A stretch of DNA of 64,000 nucleotides from Fibrobacterota bacterium (GCA_003165595.1 PLWQ01000012.1:543392-607391); one strand, 5' to 3'. Numbered from the stretch's first letter, positions 32,583 to 42,295 are shown. Numbers and translations: made by a program. Notes: a model not told the origin generated them from the letters alone.

Positions 32583-34280
32583 ATGCATATTCGGTACTTG
32601 TTCCCCACAGTCATTCTGTTGTTCTCCATGTTCGCACCTGTCAATTCGGCAACCGAAACCGTTCGGGCATGGATCACCACCACCACCGACACCTGGGTCG
32701 CCCGCGGCCTCGAACCCATCGACTCGGCCGTGTTCTCTGCGGACACCTCGGCGCCGCTGATGCCCATAGTGGTGAACGACAAGATCCGCTACCAGAAATG
32801 GGAAGGCGCGGGCGCCTCGTTTACCGATGCCGCGGCCTGGCTCATCGACAGCGTTGTCAAACCGGAATTGCGCGACAGCGTGATGACCTCGCTGTTCGAT
32901 CCCGCCAAGGGGATCGGCGTAAGCTACCTGCGCAATCCCATGGGATCGTCTGACCTCACCGTGTCGCGCTACACGTACGACGATAATCCCGCCGACCAGG
33001 CCGATTCCACGCTGCCCCATTTCAGCATCGACCACGACCGGGCCGACGTTCTGCCGCTCACGAAAAAGGCGCGTGAACTCAACCCGGCCCTCACGCTGCA
33101 GATGAACGCCTGGAGCCCGCCGGCATGGATGAAATCGACCAACAGTCTTGTTGCCGGGTCGATTTTGCCACAGTACTACGGCTATCACGCAAATTACTAT
33201 GTCAAGACCATTCAGGCGTATGAGGCCGAGGGCGTGCACATCAATTACGTGACGCTCAACAACGAACCGTCGTGCTGCGACAGCATCGACTATCCGTCGG
33301 TGTCGGTGATGGGCGCGGACGTCATGCGCACCATGCTCAAGAGCTACTGGCTGCCCGCGTTCGCGGCGAACAAGCTCACCACCAAGATTCTCCTGCTGGA
33401 TTTCAACCCGGACCACGTGAGCCTGGTGACGCCGTTTCTTGCCGACGCACAGATTCAGAACAGTCCGTACATAGGCGGCGTTGCCTTTCACGGGTACGGC
33501 GGCGACCCGTCGATACAGACCACGGTGTACGACACCTATGGCTACAACGTCTACCTGACGGAATGGTCCGGATTCACCGACGGGAGGCAGCAGCAGGAAG
33601 CCGACATGCGCAAGATCGTTTCGGTGACCCGCAATTACGCGCAGTCTTTTGTCAAGTGGCCCGTGGCCACCGACGAGGAGTTCGGCCCGCATGTGGGCGG
33701 GTGCGACGGCTGCCGCGGGCTCATGCGCGTCTGGCGATACGACCCGCAGAAGCGCGGCACCGTGGACTTCCGCATCGACTACTACGACGTGGGCCACATC
33801 ACCAAGTTCGTAACAAACGGCGCCTACCGGATATTCTCCACCTACTACAGTCAAATCCTCAATGTCGCTTTTGTTAATCCAGACAAGTCGGTCGCGCTGC
33901 TCGTATTCAACGACACGCTGGCCGACCGCCAGATAAAGGTGGTGTGGGCGGGCCAGTCGTTTTCCTACACCGTTCCGTCCAAGGCAAGCATCACGTTCTG
34001 TTGGTCGCCAACGGTAGGATTAGCGCAACGGTTCATTTCTTCCCGCGATCTCGACGGCCAAATACGCATCAGTCGCACAAGGGGCGGTTTCGGAATCGCG
34101 CTTCCGCCCGACAGGACTTTTTCGCTCGGCCTTCTTGACACAAAGGGCCGCGCGCTTGTACAACGGACGGTGCAGGGGAAAGAGGCATTTCTCGACACGC
34201 GGAAATTCTCTCCCGGCATTTACGTGGTGAGCCTGGTATGCGGGGAAGCAAGATGGGAAAGAAGAGTGGTTGTTGAATAG
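32583..34280 (+). CDS. Secreted GH30 glycosidase with sorting-like tail
   Basis: 565 residues. Start at the ATG before MHIRYLFPTVILLFSMFAPV, a signal peptide; an ATG 21 bases earlier is possible, and frame further upstream overlaps the GH16 gene. Family 30 features: QKWEGAGASFTDAAAWLI, SYLRNPMGSSDLT, LQMNAWSPPAWMKSTN, acid/base E228 in LNNEPSCCD, nucleophile E327 in VYLTEWSGF. This is the glucosylceramidase/beta-1,6-glucanase branch (GH30_1-3). The beta domain and a sorting-like tail (FSLGLLDTKGRALVQRTV ... FSPGIYVVSLVCG) follow. With GH16 next door, attack on beta-1,3/1,6-glucan is likely. Confidence 0.9.
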   Translation: MHIRYLFPTVILLFSMFAPVNSATETVRAWITTTTDTWVARGLEPIDSAVFSADTSAPLMPIVVNDKIRYQKWEGAGASFTDAAAWLIDSVVKPELRDSVMTSLFDPAKGIGVSYLRNPMGSSDLTVSRYTYDDNPADQADSTLPHFSIDHDRADVLPLTKKARELNPALTLQMNAWSPPAWMKSTNSLVAGSILPQYYGYHANYYVKTIQAYEAEGVHINYVTLNNEPSCCDSIDYPSVSVMGADVMRTMLKSYWLPAFAANKLTTKILLLDFNPDHVSLVTPFLADAQIQNSPYIGGVAFHGYGGDPSIQTTVYDTYGYNVYLTEWSGFTDGRQQQEADMRKIVSVTRNYAQSFVKWPVATDEEFGPHVGGCDGCRGLMRVWRYDPQKRGTVDFRIDYYDVGHITKFVTNGAYRIFSTYYSQILNVAFVNPDKSVALLVFNDTLADRQIKVVWAGQSFSYTVPSKASITFCWSPTVGLAQRFISSRDLDGQIRISRTRGGFGIALPPDRTFSLGLLDTKGRALVQRTVQGKEAFLDTRKFSPGIYVVSLVCGEARWERRVVVE

Positions 34281-34666
34281 ATGAAGAGTTGAGAAGTTCA
34301 AAAAATACGGAACAAATGCAAATTTAGGCTATCCCGCAAGGAAAATGCCAATTGCAGATCACCCCACCACGCCTGCCCTCGCCGGGACGGCTTCCTCCCG
34401 ATGAATGTCCAATACCAAGATTTTGCGTTTTTGCAGCCGGGTGTCTCCATGATGCGCGCAGCAGAAGATTCGGGCTTGCAACGGGACCTTCCACGCAGCA
34501 CCAGCTCAGCAAACCAGAATCGCACTTGTTTTTCGCCTCACCCGTATAGCGCTAATTCCGATTTCCCAATTGCGCTTGCTTTGCATGATGGCGGGATTTG
34601 ATTTATGGATAGTTGGACAGTTCATGCTACGCCCTAAACCTGGCACCAAACATCGGGGAGGATCAT
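34281..34666. other. Intergenic region (386 bases)
   Basis: Begins with a short dispersed repeat (TGAAGAGTTGAGAAGTT, 34282-34298) that recurs inverted at 54162. The rest has no gene or clear promoter I can support. Confidence 0.5.
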
Positions 34667-35491
34667 GTGAAGAAATTAATTTTCCAAGGACAGCCAACGT
34701 ACGACGGCGCGGGCGTCAAGTTGAAGCGTATCTTCGCGAATAACGACACGGAATTTACCGATCCGTTCCTGCTCCTGGACCATTTCGGTTCGGACAACCC
34801 CGACGATTATATAAAAGGCTTTCCCTGGCACCCTCATCGCGGGATTGAAACCGTGACGTATATGCTCGACGGAACGGTTGAGCACGGCGACAGTATCGGC
34901 AACTCGGGTACCATCGGGCGGGGAGACATTCAATGGATGACCGCGGGCGGCGGCGTGATACACCAGGAGATGCCGAAGCCTTCAAAAGGAATGATGCACG
35001 GGCTGCAGTTATGGGTTAATCTGCCCGCAAAGAGCAAGATGATGGAGCCGCGCTACAGGGGCATAGTGGAAGGCGAAGTGCCGGTTGTCAAGATTCCTGG
35101 CGGAGAAGTGCGGATCATCGCCGGCGCTTTTGAAAATGTCAAGGGCCCCGTACGGGAACTGGTGATGGATGTCGAATATCTCGATATCCGCCTCAAGAAG
35201 GGATCCGCTCTGTCTCGCCAGAGCAAGAAAGGGTACACCAGTTTTTGCTATCCTATTAAGGGAACAGGCGAGTTTGATGACACGAAACTCGAAGAAGGCA
35301 ACCTGATTCTCTTCACGGAGCCCGGCAGTATTTCCATAAAAGCTACGAGCGATATCCATTACATATTTGCTACAGGCAAGCAGCTCAATGAACCTGTTGC
35401 CTGGGGCGGCCCGATCGTCATGAATACGGAAGAAGAGCTTGAACTCGCTTTCAGAGAGCTTGACGAAGGCACGTTTATTAAGAAGAAATAA
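34667..35491 (+). CDS. Pirin-family cupin protein
   Basis: 274 residues from a GTG start with GGAGG five bases upstream; an ATG 54 bases earlier in frame has no ribosome site. The bicupin metal site is intact: HPHRGIETVTYMLDGTVEHGDS (two histidines), IQWMTAGGGVIHQEMP (His and Glu), and the pirin block GLQLWVNLPAKSKMMEPRY. Bacterial pirins include quercetin 2,3-dioxygenases and redox-responsive regulators; the activity here is not predictable. Cytosolic. Monocistronic. Confidence 0.93.
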   Translation: MKKLIFQGQPTYDGAGVKLKRIFANNDTEFTDPFLLLDHFGSDNPDDYIKGFPWHPHRGIETVTYMLDGTVEHGDSIGNSGTIGRGDIQWMTAGGGVIHQEMPKPSKGMMHGLQLWVNLPAKSKMMEPRYRGIVEGEVPVVKIPGGEVRIIAGAFENVKGPVRELVMDVEYLDIRLKKGSALSRQSKKGYTSFCYPIKGTGEFDDTKLEEGNLILFTEPGSISIKATSDIHYIFATGKQLNEPVAWGGPIVMNTEEELELAFRELDEGTFIKKK

Positions 35492-35838
35492 TTTGACCTT
35501 CAACGGGTCCATGGGCCGAGAAGAGTACGCCACGGAGTGCAGGCATACGTCGGTCGGCGGGGGTAAGGAAATACACCGAAAGAACACACGGACTGACAAA
35601 AGCCGTATTCGCCCTGTGCCAGCATTGCCCCATTCCTGCCATCAACACCTTGGTATCGATTTCCTCGTTCGCGCAATTCGTCAATCACGGCATGGAGGCA
35701 GGCGATTTGCTTTTGACGCCAGGGAATATCTAGTTTTGGGAGGGTGCGTGAAGACTCGTGCCACAAGGAAACAAATATTCCACTCAGGACGCAAGTCCAA
35801 CGAAGTCAATTGGCCGTTCCCCTGGCGGTGTGAACGCT
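35492..35838. other. Intergenic region (347 bases) with ambiguous coding character
   Basis: On the minus strand a stretch reads LPKLDIPWRQKQIACLHAVI and on the plus strand another reads AINTLVSISSFAQFVNHGM; both look protein-like but neither has a proper start or length. It may hold a degraded gene. I cannot assign it. Confidence 0.35.
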
Positions 35839-36414
35839 ATGATCGGCTTGAAGAGCGCAATTGCGTTTCTGCTGCTGCTCTCGATAGATGCGGCTTCGCA
35901 GGACCATATTGATTTGCTCACCTGTGGAGTGACAAAGTGGAACGAATGGAGAAAACAGCATGGGAATCTTCATCTAGACTTTAAAGGAGCCGTCCTTCAG
36001 GGAGCCCTCCTTCCAGGAGCTAACCTTTCGGGAGCCGATCTTCAGGGCGCCGACCTCGGAAACGCCCTGCTTGACGATGCCGACCTTCAGGGATCTCACC
36101 TTCGGGGCGCCAACCTTGATTGCGCCAACCTTCAAGGCGCCCACCTGGAAGGCGCTCATCTGCAGGGAGCCAACCTTCGGGGAACCAACTTTGGGGAGGC
36201 AGACCTTCGGAAAGCCATCCTCTGGGGAACGGACCTCCAGTTTGTTGCATCATTCTACCGGGCGAAGCTCGACACGGAAGTTCTGTACCAAGTAAAGCTA
36301 CAATGGCCTGAGAAACTCGCAACAGTGTGGGATCAGTCAAAGAAGGGCTGGATTGTCGATAAGGCCCTTCTTGAACAGATCAAGAAACCCGAATGGCGCG
36401 GATGGCCGGAGTAA
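35839..36414 (+). CDS. Exported pentapeptide-repeat protein
   Basis: 191 residues. Signal peptide MIGLKSAIAFLLLLSIDAAS sets the start (the longer upstream frame precedes it). Residues 55-135 form about 15 pentapeptide repeats of the A(D/N)LxG type (GANLSGADLQGADLGNAL...), which fold as a right-handed quadrilateral beta helix. A short C-terminal region (YQVKLQWPEKLATVWDQSKK) caps it. Pentapeptide proteins with an export signal are of unknown function. No strong ribosome site is visible. Confidence 0.85.
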   Translation: MIGLKSAIAFLLLLSIDAASQDHIDLLTCGVTKWNEWRKQHGNLHLDFKGAVLQGALLPGANLSGADLQGADLGNALLDDADLQGSHLRGANLDCANLQGAHLEGAHLQGANLRGTNFGEADLRKAILWGTDLQFVASFYRAKLDTEVLYQVKLQWPEKLATVWDQSKKGWIVDKALLEQIKKPEWRGWPE

Positions 36415-36612
36415 AAAAATCAGGGCGGAAGCTGTTTTGAGCGCCTGCGGATTACCATGCCTCCGGCGATATGACAGAGAATCCCCAGTCGGCCTCGCGC
36501 TCCGGACCGTTTTGCCGAACTCCGCAACCGGAAACTTAACTCCTGTCCATCCCCAAGTCTTATTTTTACCCAATCCCGCAAGCGCCAAACCATTTTCCCG
36601 GACCAAAATACC

Positions 36613-39555
36613 ATGCCCCGACTGTTCGACCTGCTTTCCGACAACACCAGCGACAAGACCATTTCCTCGCTTCGGAAGATTGCCGGAAAGGAAGATCCAA
36701 AGCGGGAACCCGGGAAGCGGCCTTCCGCAGGCGGTGACACGCGGGCCCAGGGCAAACCCTTTCGACATCACGATCTGTACGACAGGCTGGACTTTGTCGC
36801 ACTCGATCTGGAAACCACCGGCCTGGATTTCAAAACCGACCGCGTGATTGAAATAGGCGCGGTGAAGTTTGCAAACGGTGTTCCCGGCGAGGAGTACAGC
36901 ACCTTTGTCAATCCAGGCATGCCCATACCCGAGCACATCACGCGCCTCACTGGCATTACCGGCGAGCACGTGGCTTCGGCGCCTGTGTTTCGCGACGTTG
37001 CCGCCAAGCTGAGCGAGTTCATCGCCGACATGCCGATATGCGGCCACCAGATCGATTTCGACATAAACTTCCTTAATGAGGAGTTCAGGCGGATCGCCCT
37101 GCCCAAGGTCTTTGTGCAGCAGATAGACACCGCGCTCATTTCCCGGATTGTAAATTTGGCCGTTACGAGGTATACGCTCGGGTCCGTGGCGCGGTCGCTG
37201 GGCGTACCGCTCGAAAACGCGCACCGCGCGCTCGACGACGCGCGCGCCTCGGGCAACGTCGCGCTGGCGCTGCTGCCCAAACTCGCGCAGATACCCGTTG
37301 CGGTGCGGGCCGTGATGGCGCACGCCGCGCCGCCCTCGGTTGTCAAGCACTACCTTGTCAAGTCCCTGGAAAAGGAATCATATTCGCTCGACCTGTCGCC
37401 GCCCGTGCTGCCCAAGGCGCCCAAAAGGCTGTCGCCCCAGGATCCTCCGGTTCCCATAGATGAATCGGCTGTGACCGGAGTATTTGCGCCCGGCGGCGCC
37501 CTGTCGCAGGCGATGAAAGGGTTTGCCCAACGCCAGTCGCAGACAAAGATGGCTGGTGCGGTGGCCGGGGCGTTCAACGGAAAAACCTGCCTGGTTGCCG
37601 AGGCCGGCACCGGCACCGGCAAGTCGCTGGCATACCTCGTTCCCGCAGCGCTCTATGCGCTCAGGAACAATTGCCGCGTTCTGGTGTCGACCCACACACG
37701 CAACCTCCAGGACCAGCTCGTGTCCAAAGATTTACCTGTTGTAAAGAAGATCGCCGGAGAGGACCTGCGGTTTTCGGTGCTCAAGGGCAGGGCGAATTAT
37801 CTGTGCCAGAATCGGTTCCGGCGCCTGCTTTCCGGCGAGCTGGGCGATTTTTCGTACCGGGAGCGCATGGGAATGCTGCCGCTTATCCGGTGGGCGCAGG
37901 AGACTGAGAGCGGTGACATAGAGGAACAGAATGAGTTCAATATCAGGTGGTTTTCGCGCGTGTGGCATTCGATATCGGCCGAGGCGCATTTCTGCGAGGG
38001 ACGGCGATGCGGGGAATACAACTGTTGCTTTTTGCAACAGGCCCGCCAGCGTGCGCTCGGTTCCCACGTGGTGGTGATCAATCATGCCCTTTTCTTCTCG
38101 GAGATTTGCGCGGAGTCGTCGTTTCTCGGAAAAATCGGCCCCATTATTTTCGACGAGGCGCACCATATTGAGTCGTGCGGCCACCGGCACCTGCGGACGG
38201 AAGTGGACAGCAACCGGTTCTCGGCGTTCCTCGATACCGTGACGAATCTCGAAAAGGAAGTGAAGAAATTCGGAGACCGGGAAAACCCGCCGTTTACCGA
38301 CAAGGAACTCAAGCCCCTTGTAAAGCAGCTTCGCTCGGAAGTAAAAACCTTTCTCGATGGCGGCCTTGCCTGGGCGCGGTCGAAGACCCCGCCAACACCG
38401 GAATTTCAGCTCGACGTGGGAGTGGAAACGTTTTCCCAATCCGGGGCTGCGCTGTCGCTCGTGAGTGCACTTTCCGACCTCCAGGACTGCTTGCGCCGGT
38501 ATTCGCAGCTGTGCGAAGCCGAGGGCGACACCCCTGCCGGCAAGACCCTGCTGGGCGAGATGCTCTCCTGCGGCGACGCGGCCTCGCAGCTCAAGGCCGA
38601 TCTTTCGTACGTGACTGATGCCTCGACGGAGGATCACGTGTTCTGGGCCGAGGGAAACCTCACCAAGGGCTGGATCAAGCTCCTCGGCGTGCCGCTGGAC
38701 ATCGGCGCGATCCTCGCGTCGATCTGGGAAAAAAACGACTGCGGCATGATATTTACTTCCGCGACGCTTTCGGTGTGCGGCTCCATGGAATACTTTGAGC
38801 GCAAGGCAGGGCTGTTGGGAAACGCGGCAGTGACGACCGCAAGCGAGGTGTTCGAAAGCCCGTTTTCTCCGTCGCAGGCGATCCGGTGCGGCGTGCGCAC
38901 GGCGCCCGAGGTCGAATCGCCGCAGTATCCATCGCACGTGGCCGACGCGATACTGGGCCTACTTGCCGCGTTCGACAAGAACATCCTGACCCTGTTCACG
39001 TCCAATGCCATGCTTGCTGCGGTGTTCCAGCGCCTCAAGTCGCAGGTGTCAAAAGCCGACTGCACCATTCTCGCTCAGGGGTTCTCGGGCAACCGTCAGG
39101 CGATCCTCGACGAGTTCCGTCACACGCGTCGCGCCGTGCTCCTTGGCGCAGACAGCTTCTGGGAAGGCATCGACGTACCGGGCAAAGCGTGCGAAATCGT
39201 GATTATCTCGCGGCTGCCCTTTCCCGTGCCCACGCATCCGCTTACCAGGGCGCTGTGCCGCAAGGTGGAAGAAGAAAAGGGCGAATCGTTCATGTCGTTT
39301 TCGGTGCCCGAGGCGGTCATCAAATTCCGTCAGGGAACGGGCAGGCTCATACGGACCACGGAGGACCGCGGCGCGCTCATCGTTCTTGACAACAGGATAT
39401 TCACCAAGGGGTACGGCAGGCAGTTCACGTCCAGCCTCGACGGCCCGTTCGTGCAGAGCGCCACGATTGCCGACATGGTGCGCGAGGTGGCCGCCTTCTT
39501 CAACAATGAGGCGCCGGCCTCGACAATAACCTACGTCCCTCTCGAGGAAGTATGA
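36613..39555 (+). CDS. DinG/XPD-type helicase fused to a DEDDh exonuclease domain
   Basis: 980 residues. The N-terminal exonuclease domain (about 58-225) has DLETTGLDFKTDRVIEIGAV, GHQIDFDINFLNEEF and HRALDDARASGN, the three Exo motifs of the DnaQ/epsilon class. The helicase part has Walker A AEAGTGTGKSLAYLVPAALY (near 335), DEAH box IIFDEAHHIES, motif III FTSATLSVCGSM and motif VI FRQGTGRLIRT. Cysteines in RANYLCQNR and HFCEGRRCGEYNC are placed for a 4Fe-4S cluster. This matches the DinG family of Firmicutes-type architecture (exonuclease plus helicase). Role: DNA/RNA-DNA hybrid unwinding in repair. Its TGA overlaps the ATG of lptE. Confidence 0.93.
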   Translation: MPRLFDLLSDNTSDKTISSLRKIAGKEDPKREPGKRPSAGGDTRAQGKPFRHHDLYDRLDFVALDLETTGLDFKTDRVIEIGAVKFANGVPGEEYSTFVNPGMPIPEHITRLTGITGEHVASAPVFRDVAAKLSEFIADMPICGHQIDFDINFLNEEFRRIALPKVFVQQIDTALISRIVNLAVTRYTLGSVARSLGVPLENAHRALDDARASGNVALALLPKLAQIPVAVRAVMAHAAPPSVVKHYLVKSLEKESYSLDLSPPVLPKAPKRLSPQDPPVPIDESAVTGVFAPGGALSQAMKGFAQRQSQTKMAGAVAGAFNGKTCLVAEAGTGTGKSLAYLVPAALYALRNNCRVLVSTHTRNLQDQLVSKDLPVVKKIAGEDLRFSVLKGRANYLCQNRFRRLLSGELGDFSYRERMGMLPLIRWAQETESGDIEEQNEFNIRWFSRVWHSISAEAHFCEGRRCGEYNCCFLQQARQRALGSHVVVINHALFFSEICAESSFLGKIGPIIFDEAHHIESCGHRHLRTEVDSNRFSAFLDTVTNLEKEVKKFGDRENPPFTDKELKPLVKQLRSEVKTFLDGGLAWARSKTPPTPEFQLDVGVETFSQSGAALSLVSALSDLQDCLRRYSQLCEAEGDTPAGKTLLGEMLSCGDAASQLKADLSYVTDASTEDHVFWAEGNLTKGWIKLLGVPLDIGAILASIWEKNDCGMIFTSATLSVCGSMEYFERKAGLLGNAAVTTASEVFESPFSPSQAIRCGVRTAPEVESPQYPSHVADAILGLLAAFDKNILTLFTSNAMLAAVFQRLKSQVSKADCTILAQGFSGNRQAILDEFRHTRRAVLLGADSFWEGIDVPGKACEIVIISRLPFPVPTHPLTRALCRKVEEEKGESFMSFSVPEAVIKFRQGTGRLIRTTEDRGALIVLDNRIFTKGYGRQFTSSLDGPFVQSATIADMVREVAAFFNNEAPASTITYVPLEEV

Positions 39556-40046
39556 AGAGGTTCCGTGTGCCGGCGATCCTTGTCGCCTTTCTCTGCGGAT
39601 GCGGCGTCTACACCTTTAACGGCTCCACGCTGCCCGCCCACCTGAAGACGGTCGACATTCCCCTCTTCGCCAACCAGTCGCTCATGCCCGGCGTGGCCGA
39701 CGATATCACGTCGATGCTGTCCACCAAAATCGTTTCGATGAACCTTCTTCGCATTGCGTCAAGCGGCGGCGATGCAACAATCCGGGGCAAGGTAACGGAC
39801 TACAGCAACACGCCGCGCACCTACGGCACGACCGGCGCGCGGCAGGTGACGATAGCCGAGTATGTGGTGACGATACGGGTGGATGTGGAATTTGTGGACA
39901 ACAAGGCGAATTCGCCTCTTTACAAAGGGACCGTGACCGGGCTGGGCGTGTATAATTTCCAGACCCAGACCGAAACGGACGGCCGGAAAACCGCCGAAAC
40001 CGACGTCGTGGACCAGATCCTGCAAAAATCGGTTCAGAGCTGGTAG
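39552..40046 (+). CDS. lptE: LptE-like LPS-assembly lipoprotein
   Basis: 164 residues. Short type II signal peptide with lipobox FLCGC (cysteine near residue 17), then YTFNGSTLPAHLKTVDIPLF, NQSLMPGVADDITSMLSTKI and RGKVTDYSNTPRTYG, the pattern of LptE/RlpB: it plugs the LptD barrel and helps insert lipopolysaccharide in the outer leaflet. Length is usual. ATGA overlap with the helicase gene means coupled translation, although the functions are unrelated. Its presence supports a diderm, LPS-type envelope. Confidence 0.85.
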   Translation: MKRFRVPAILVAFLCGCGVYTFNGSTLPAHLKTVDIPLFANQSLMPGVADDITSMLSTKIVSMNLLRIASSGGDATIRGKVTDYSNTPRTYGTTGARQVTIAEYVVTIRVDVEFVDNKANSPLYKGTVTGLGVYNFQTQTETDGRKTAETDVVDQILQKSVQSW

Positions 40047-40073
40047 GCCCGGCCCTGAACCGGGGACCAGCCC

Positions 40074-40379
40074 TTAGTACCGCCGCTCTCGTCTGCCGCC
40101 GCCTCTGCCTTCCCGGTGGGGCCTCTGGTGCGGAAGGAACTCGCGGTCCCAGGCCTTGTTTACACGCAGCGGTCTGCCGCCCAGTTCCTTGCCGTTGAGC
40201 TCGGCGATCGCGTTTTCCGCATTTTCCATTTCGACGAAACCGAAACAGCGGGAGCGGTGCCGCTTGCCATGGGTGACGATCTTTGCAGACCGCACAGCGC
40301 CAAGCTGCTGAAAATGTTCCTTGATCTGTTCTTCGGTGGCATCGTGCGGGAGATTGCTCACAAAAATTTTTTCTACCAA
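40074..40379 (-). CDS. RNA-recognition-motif (RRM) RNA-binding protein
   Basis: 101 residues from a TTG start with AGGAGG five bases upstream, giving (M)VEKIFVSNLPHDATEEQI; an in-frame ATG 69 bases earlier has no ribosome site. RNP2 is IFVSNL, RNP1 is RCFGFVEM; the C-terminus is Arg/Gly-rich (REGRGGGRRERRY), as in cyanobacterial and bacterial cold-induced Rbp proteins. Binds single-stranded RNA, probably in cold or stress adaptation. A second RRM gene lies 133 bases upstream in the same direction. Confidence 0.9.
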   Translation of the reverse strand: MVEKIFVSNLPHDATEEQIKEHFQQLGAVRSAKIVTHGKRHRSRCFGFVEMENAENAIAELNGKELGGRPLRVNKAWDREFLPHQRPHREGRGGGRRERRY

Positions 40380-40512
40380 AAGATCCTCCTGATGGTGGTT
40401 GACAAGTGACCGCTGGTGTAGGCGGCCGGTATGCGTTGCGTTAATCAACAGTAAACACTAAGAGCCTGCTCACAAACCGTGGGCAGGCATGATAGGCGCC
40501 AGCCTCGCCCGG

Positions 40513-40806
40513 CTACCAGGAACGCTTTTGTTCCCCGAATCCGCCTCTATCGCCGCCGCCGCGAGCTTCGCGCTCCCGCGCCTCGTTGACGGTGAGCGTG
40601 CGGCCGCCGAAATCTTTTCCATTGGTGCCTGCCACCGCTGCTTCCGGGTTCTCCATTTCCACAAAGCCGAACCCGCGCGACCTGCCGGTGTCGCGGTCTT
40701 TGATGACGGCCACGGACTTCACTTCTCCGAATTGCGCGAACAGGGTCTTGAGTTCTTCTTCCGTGGTTGTGAAACTCAGGTTTCCCACATAGAGCTTCTT
40801 GGACAC
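40513..40806 (-). CDS. RNA-recognition-motif (RRM) RNA-binding protein
   Basis: 97 residues from a GTG start with GGGAGG five bases upstream, giving (M)SKKLYVGNLSFTTTEEEL. RNP2 LYVGNL and RNP1 RGFGFVEM are canonical; the tail is Gly/Arg-rich (REARGGGDRGGFGEQKRSW). A typical bacterial Rbp paralogue of the 40074 gene, with clearer consensus. Non-ATG starts in both genes may limit expression. Cytosolic, RNA chaperone-like role inferred. Confidence 0.92.
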   Translation of the reverse strand: MSKKLYVGNLSFTTTEEELKTLFAQFGEVKSVAVIKDRDTGRSRGFGFVEMENPEAAVAGTNGKDFGGRTLTVNEAREREARGGGDRGGFGEQKRSW

Positions 40807-40901
40807 GACATCCTCCCGTGACGAAAAGTGAACGATAGAACGACATCCTCCGGAGCGAGGTGCACAACCAGGAACTCGGAAGGAAGCTTGTTGCCGTGCG
40901 G

Positions 40902-41222
40902 CTAGGCGCCTTCTTCGGCAGGGACAGGTTCCGACTGGACTTGACTGATCCACTGCTGCAGGGTGCCTATGATTTTTTTCGCCTGATCAACGCTGGAGAT
41001 GTTGAACTTGGACTGCTGGCGGTAGTCGTCGTTGCGTTTGCGGTATCTGCGGATGGTGAAGAGGACAGGGCCATACCGTTGGTTTGCGGCTTCCCACTGC
41101 TGATACTTGAACATGATGGTCGCCCACGACCCCTTGGAAAGGATAACCTTGTCGATTTCCTTAACCAAAAGGACGCCGTTTTCCTCGTAATTGATGGTGA
41201 TTTCGTTTACATCAGACGGCAT
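40902..41222 (-). CDS. Small protein of unknown function
   Basis: 106 residues starting MPSDVNEITINYEENGVLLV, with GAGGGAA nine bases before the ATG; upstream frame rejected. Predicted alpha/beta with KGSWATIMFKYQQWEAANQR, PVLFTIRRYRKRNDDYRQQS and a C-terminal helix around the segment SSVDQAKKIIGTLQQWISQV. The strand-rich KYQxW...IRRYxK layout is reminiscent of PC4/YdbC-like single-stranded nucleic-acid binders, which would fit its place next to two RRM genes, but I cannot confirm this. No signal peptide. Confidence 0.72.
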   Translation of the reverse strand: MPSDVNEITINYEENGVLLVKEIDKVILSKGSWATIMFKYQQWEAANQRYGPVLFTIRRYRKRNDDYRQQSKFNISSVDQAKKIIGTLQQWISQVQSEPVPAEEGA

Positions 41223-41464
41223 GCTGCGGTTCCCTCGCCCGCGGGGCTTGTTCTTGTTTGTCAAACTCCGACTTCGCTGCGCCGCTTCCTCCGCACGTGC
41301 GCGGAAGCTCGTGTACAAAGATACAACGGAGTATATCTCAAAGCAAGATTTTCCTTAAAAGAGTTGGCGCCAGTTGCCCGGCGGCAGGCCAAAAACGTAG
41401 TTTACAGTACCCGACAATAACAAATACGGAGAATCGCATTCTCAAAGATTGGCCGGAGGAACCC

Positions 41465-42295
41465 ATGAAATTCGCAAAGATGGAAGGTTTGGCGAACGAT
41501 TTCATCGTCACCAGCGATACGATGACCGACGCCGGCCTTCTTGGCACCCTGCGGGAACGCGCGGTCTCATTGTGCGACCGGCGGCGAGGCATCGGCGGCG
41601 ACGGCGTGCTGTGCGTCCTTACGTCTTCCTCAGCGGACTTCGGCATGCGAATATATAATGCCGATGGCAGCGAAGCCGAGATGTGCGGCAATGGCATCCG
41701 GTGTTTTGCGGTATACCTTCGGGAAACCGGGCTTTGGAACATGCCAGGACTTGCGGTTGAGACCGCCGCCGGCATCATCCGGACCTCGTTTGAAGGCGAC
41801 CGGATCCGCGTCGACATGGGTGCGCCCATCCTGGACGCCAAAAAAATACCTGTTGCCAAAGAATCGGGCGAAGCCGTGCGCGAGAAGATTCTTGTTGACA
41901 ATAAAGAATTCGTCGTTACGGCGGTATCCATGGGAAATCCTCATGCCGTTGTCTACGCCGATGAGCTCACCGATGAACTGGTGTTGGGATATGGAAAGAA
42001 GCTCGAATCACACCCCTATTTTCCGAAAAAAGCGAACATCGAGTTTGTTAAGGTGCTATCGGATAGCGAGATCCGGATGCGGGTGTACGAGCGGGGGTGC
42101 GGCGAAACCATGGCCTGCGGCACGGGCGCTTGCGCGAGCGTGGTATCGGGGGTTGTTTCCGGCCTTCACGGTACCAGCGTTACGGTGCACCTCCGGGGCG
42201 GCGACCTGCTGGTCGAATGGAGCGGCGACCGGAAGAGCCCGGTGTACATGACCGGCCCGGCAACGTGGGTATACAGCGGCGAGGTCAGGCTATGA
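41465..42295 (+). CDS. dapF: Diaminopimelate epimerase
   Basis: 276 residues. Interconverts LL- and meso-diaminopimelate for lysine and peptidoglycan. Both catalytic cysteines are present: SEAEMCGNGIRCFAVYL and GCGETMACGTGACASV; substrate-binding VSMGNPHAVVY and N-terminal KMEGLANDFIV are typical. The ATG at 41465 has GGAGGAA upstream; an in-frame start 69 codons earlier would be unlike any homologue. Its TGA overlaps the ATG of the following small membrane gene. Confidence 0.96.
   Translation: MKFAKMEGLANDFIVTSDTMTDAGLLGTLRERAVSLCDRRRGIGGDGVLCVLTSSSADFGMRIYNADGSEAEMCGNGIRCFAVYLRETGLWNMPGLAVETAAGIIRTSFEGDRIRVDMGAPILDAKKIPVAKESGEAVREKILVDNKEFVVTAVSMGNPHAVVYADELTDELVLGYGKKLESHPYFPKKANIEFVKVLSDSEIRMRVYERGCGETMACGTGACASVVSGVVSGLHGTSVTVHLRGGDLLVEWSGDRKSPVYMTGPATWVYSGEVRL

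Noticed and set aside
32409-33854. Long open frame antisense to the GH30 gene
   Set aside because: Lies opposite a complete GH30 with intact catalytic residues; composition is that of an antisense shadow.
36020-36340. Antisense repeat-rich open frames over the pentapeptide protein
   Set aside because: They exist only because the pentapeptide repeat DNA is periodic; the exported plus-strand protein explains the region.
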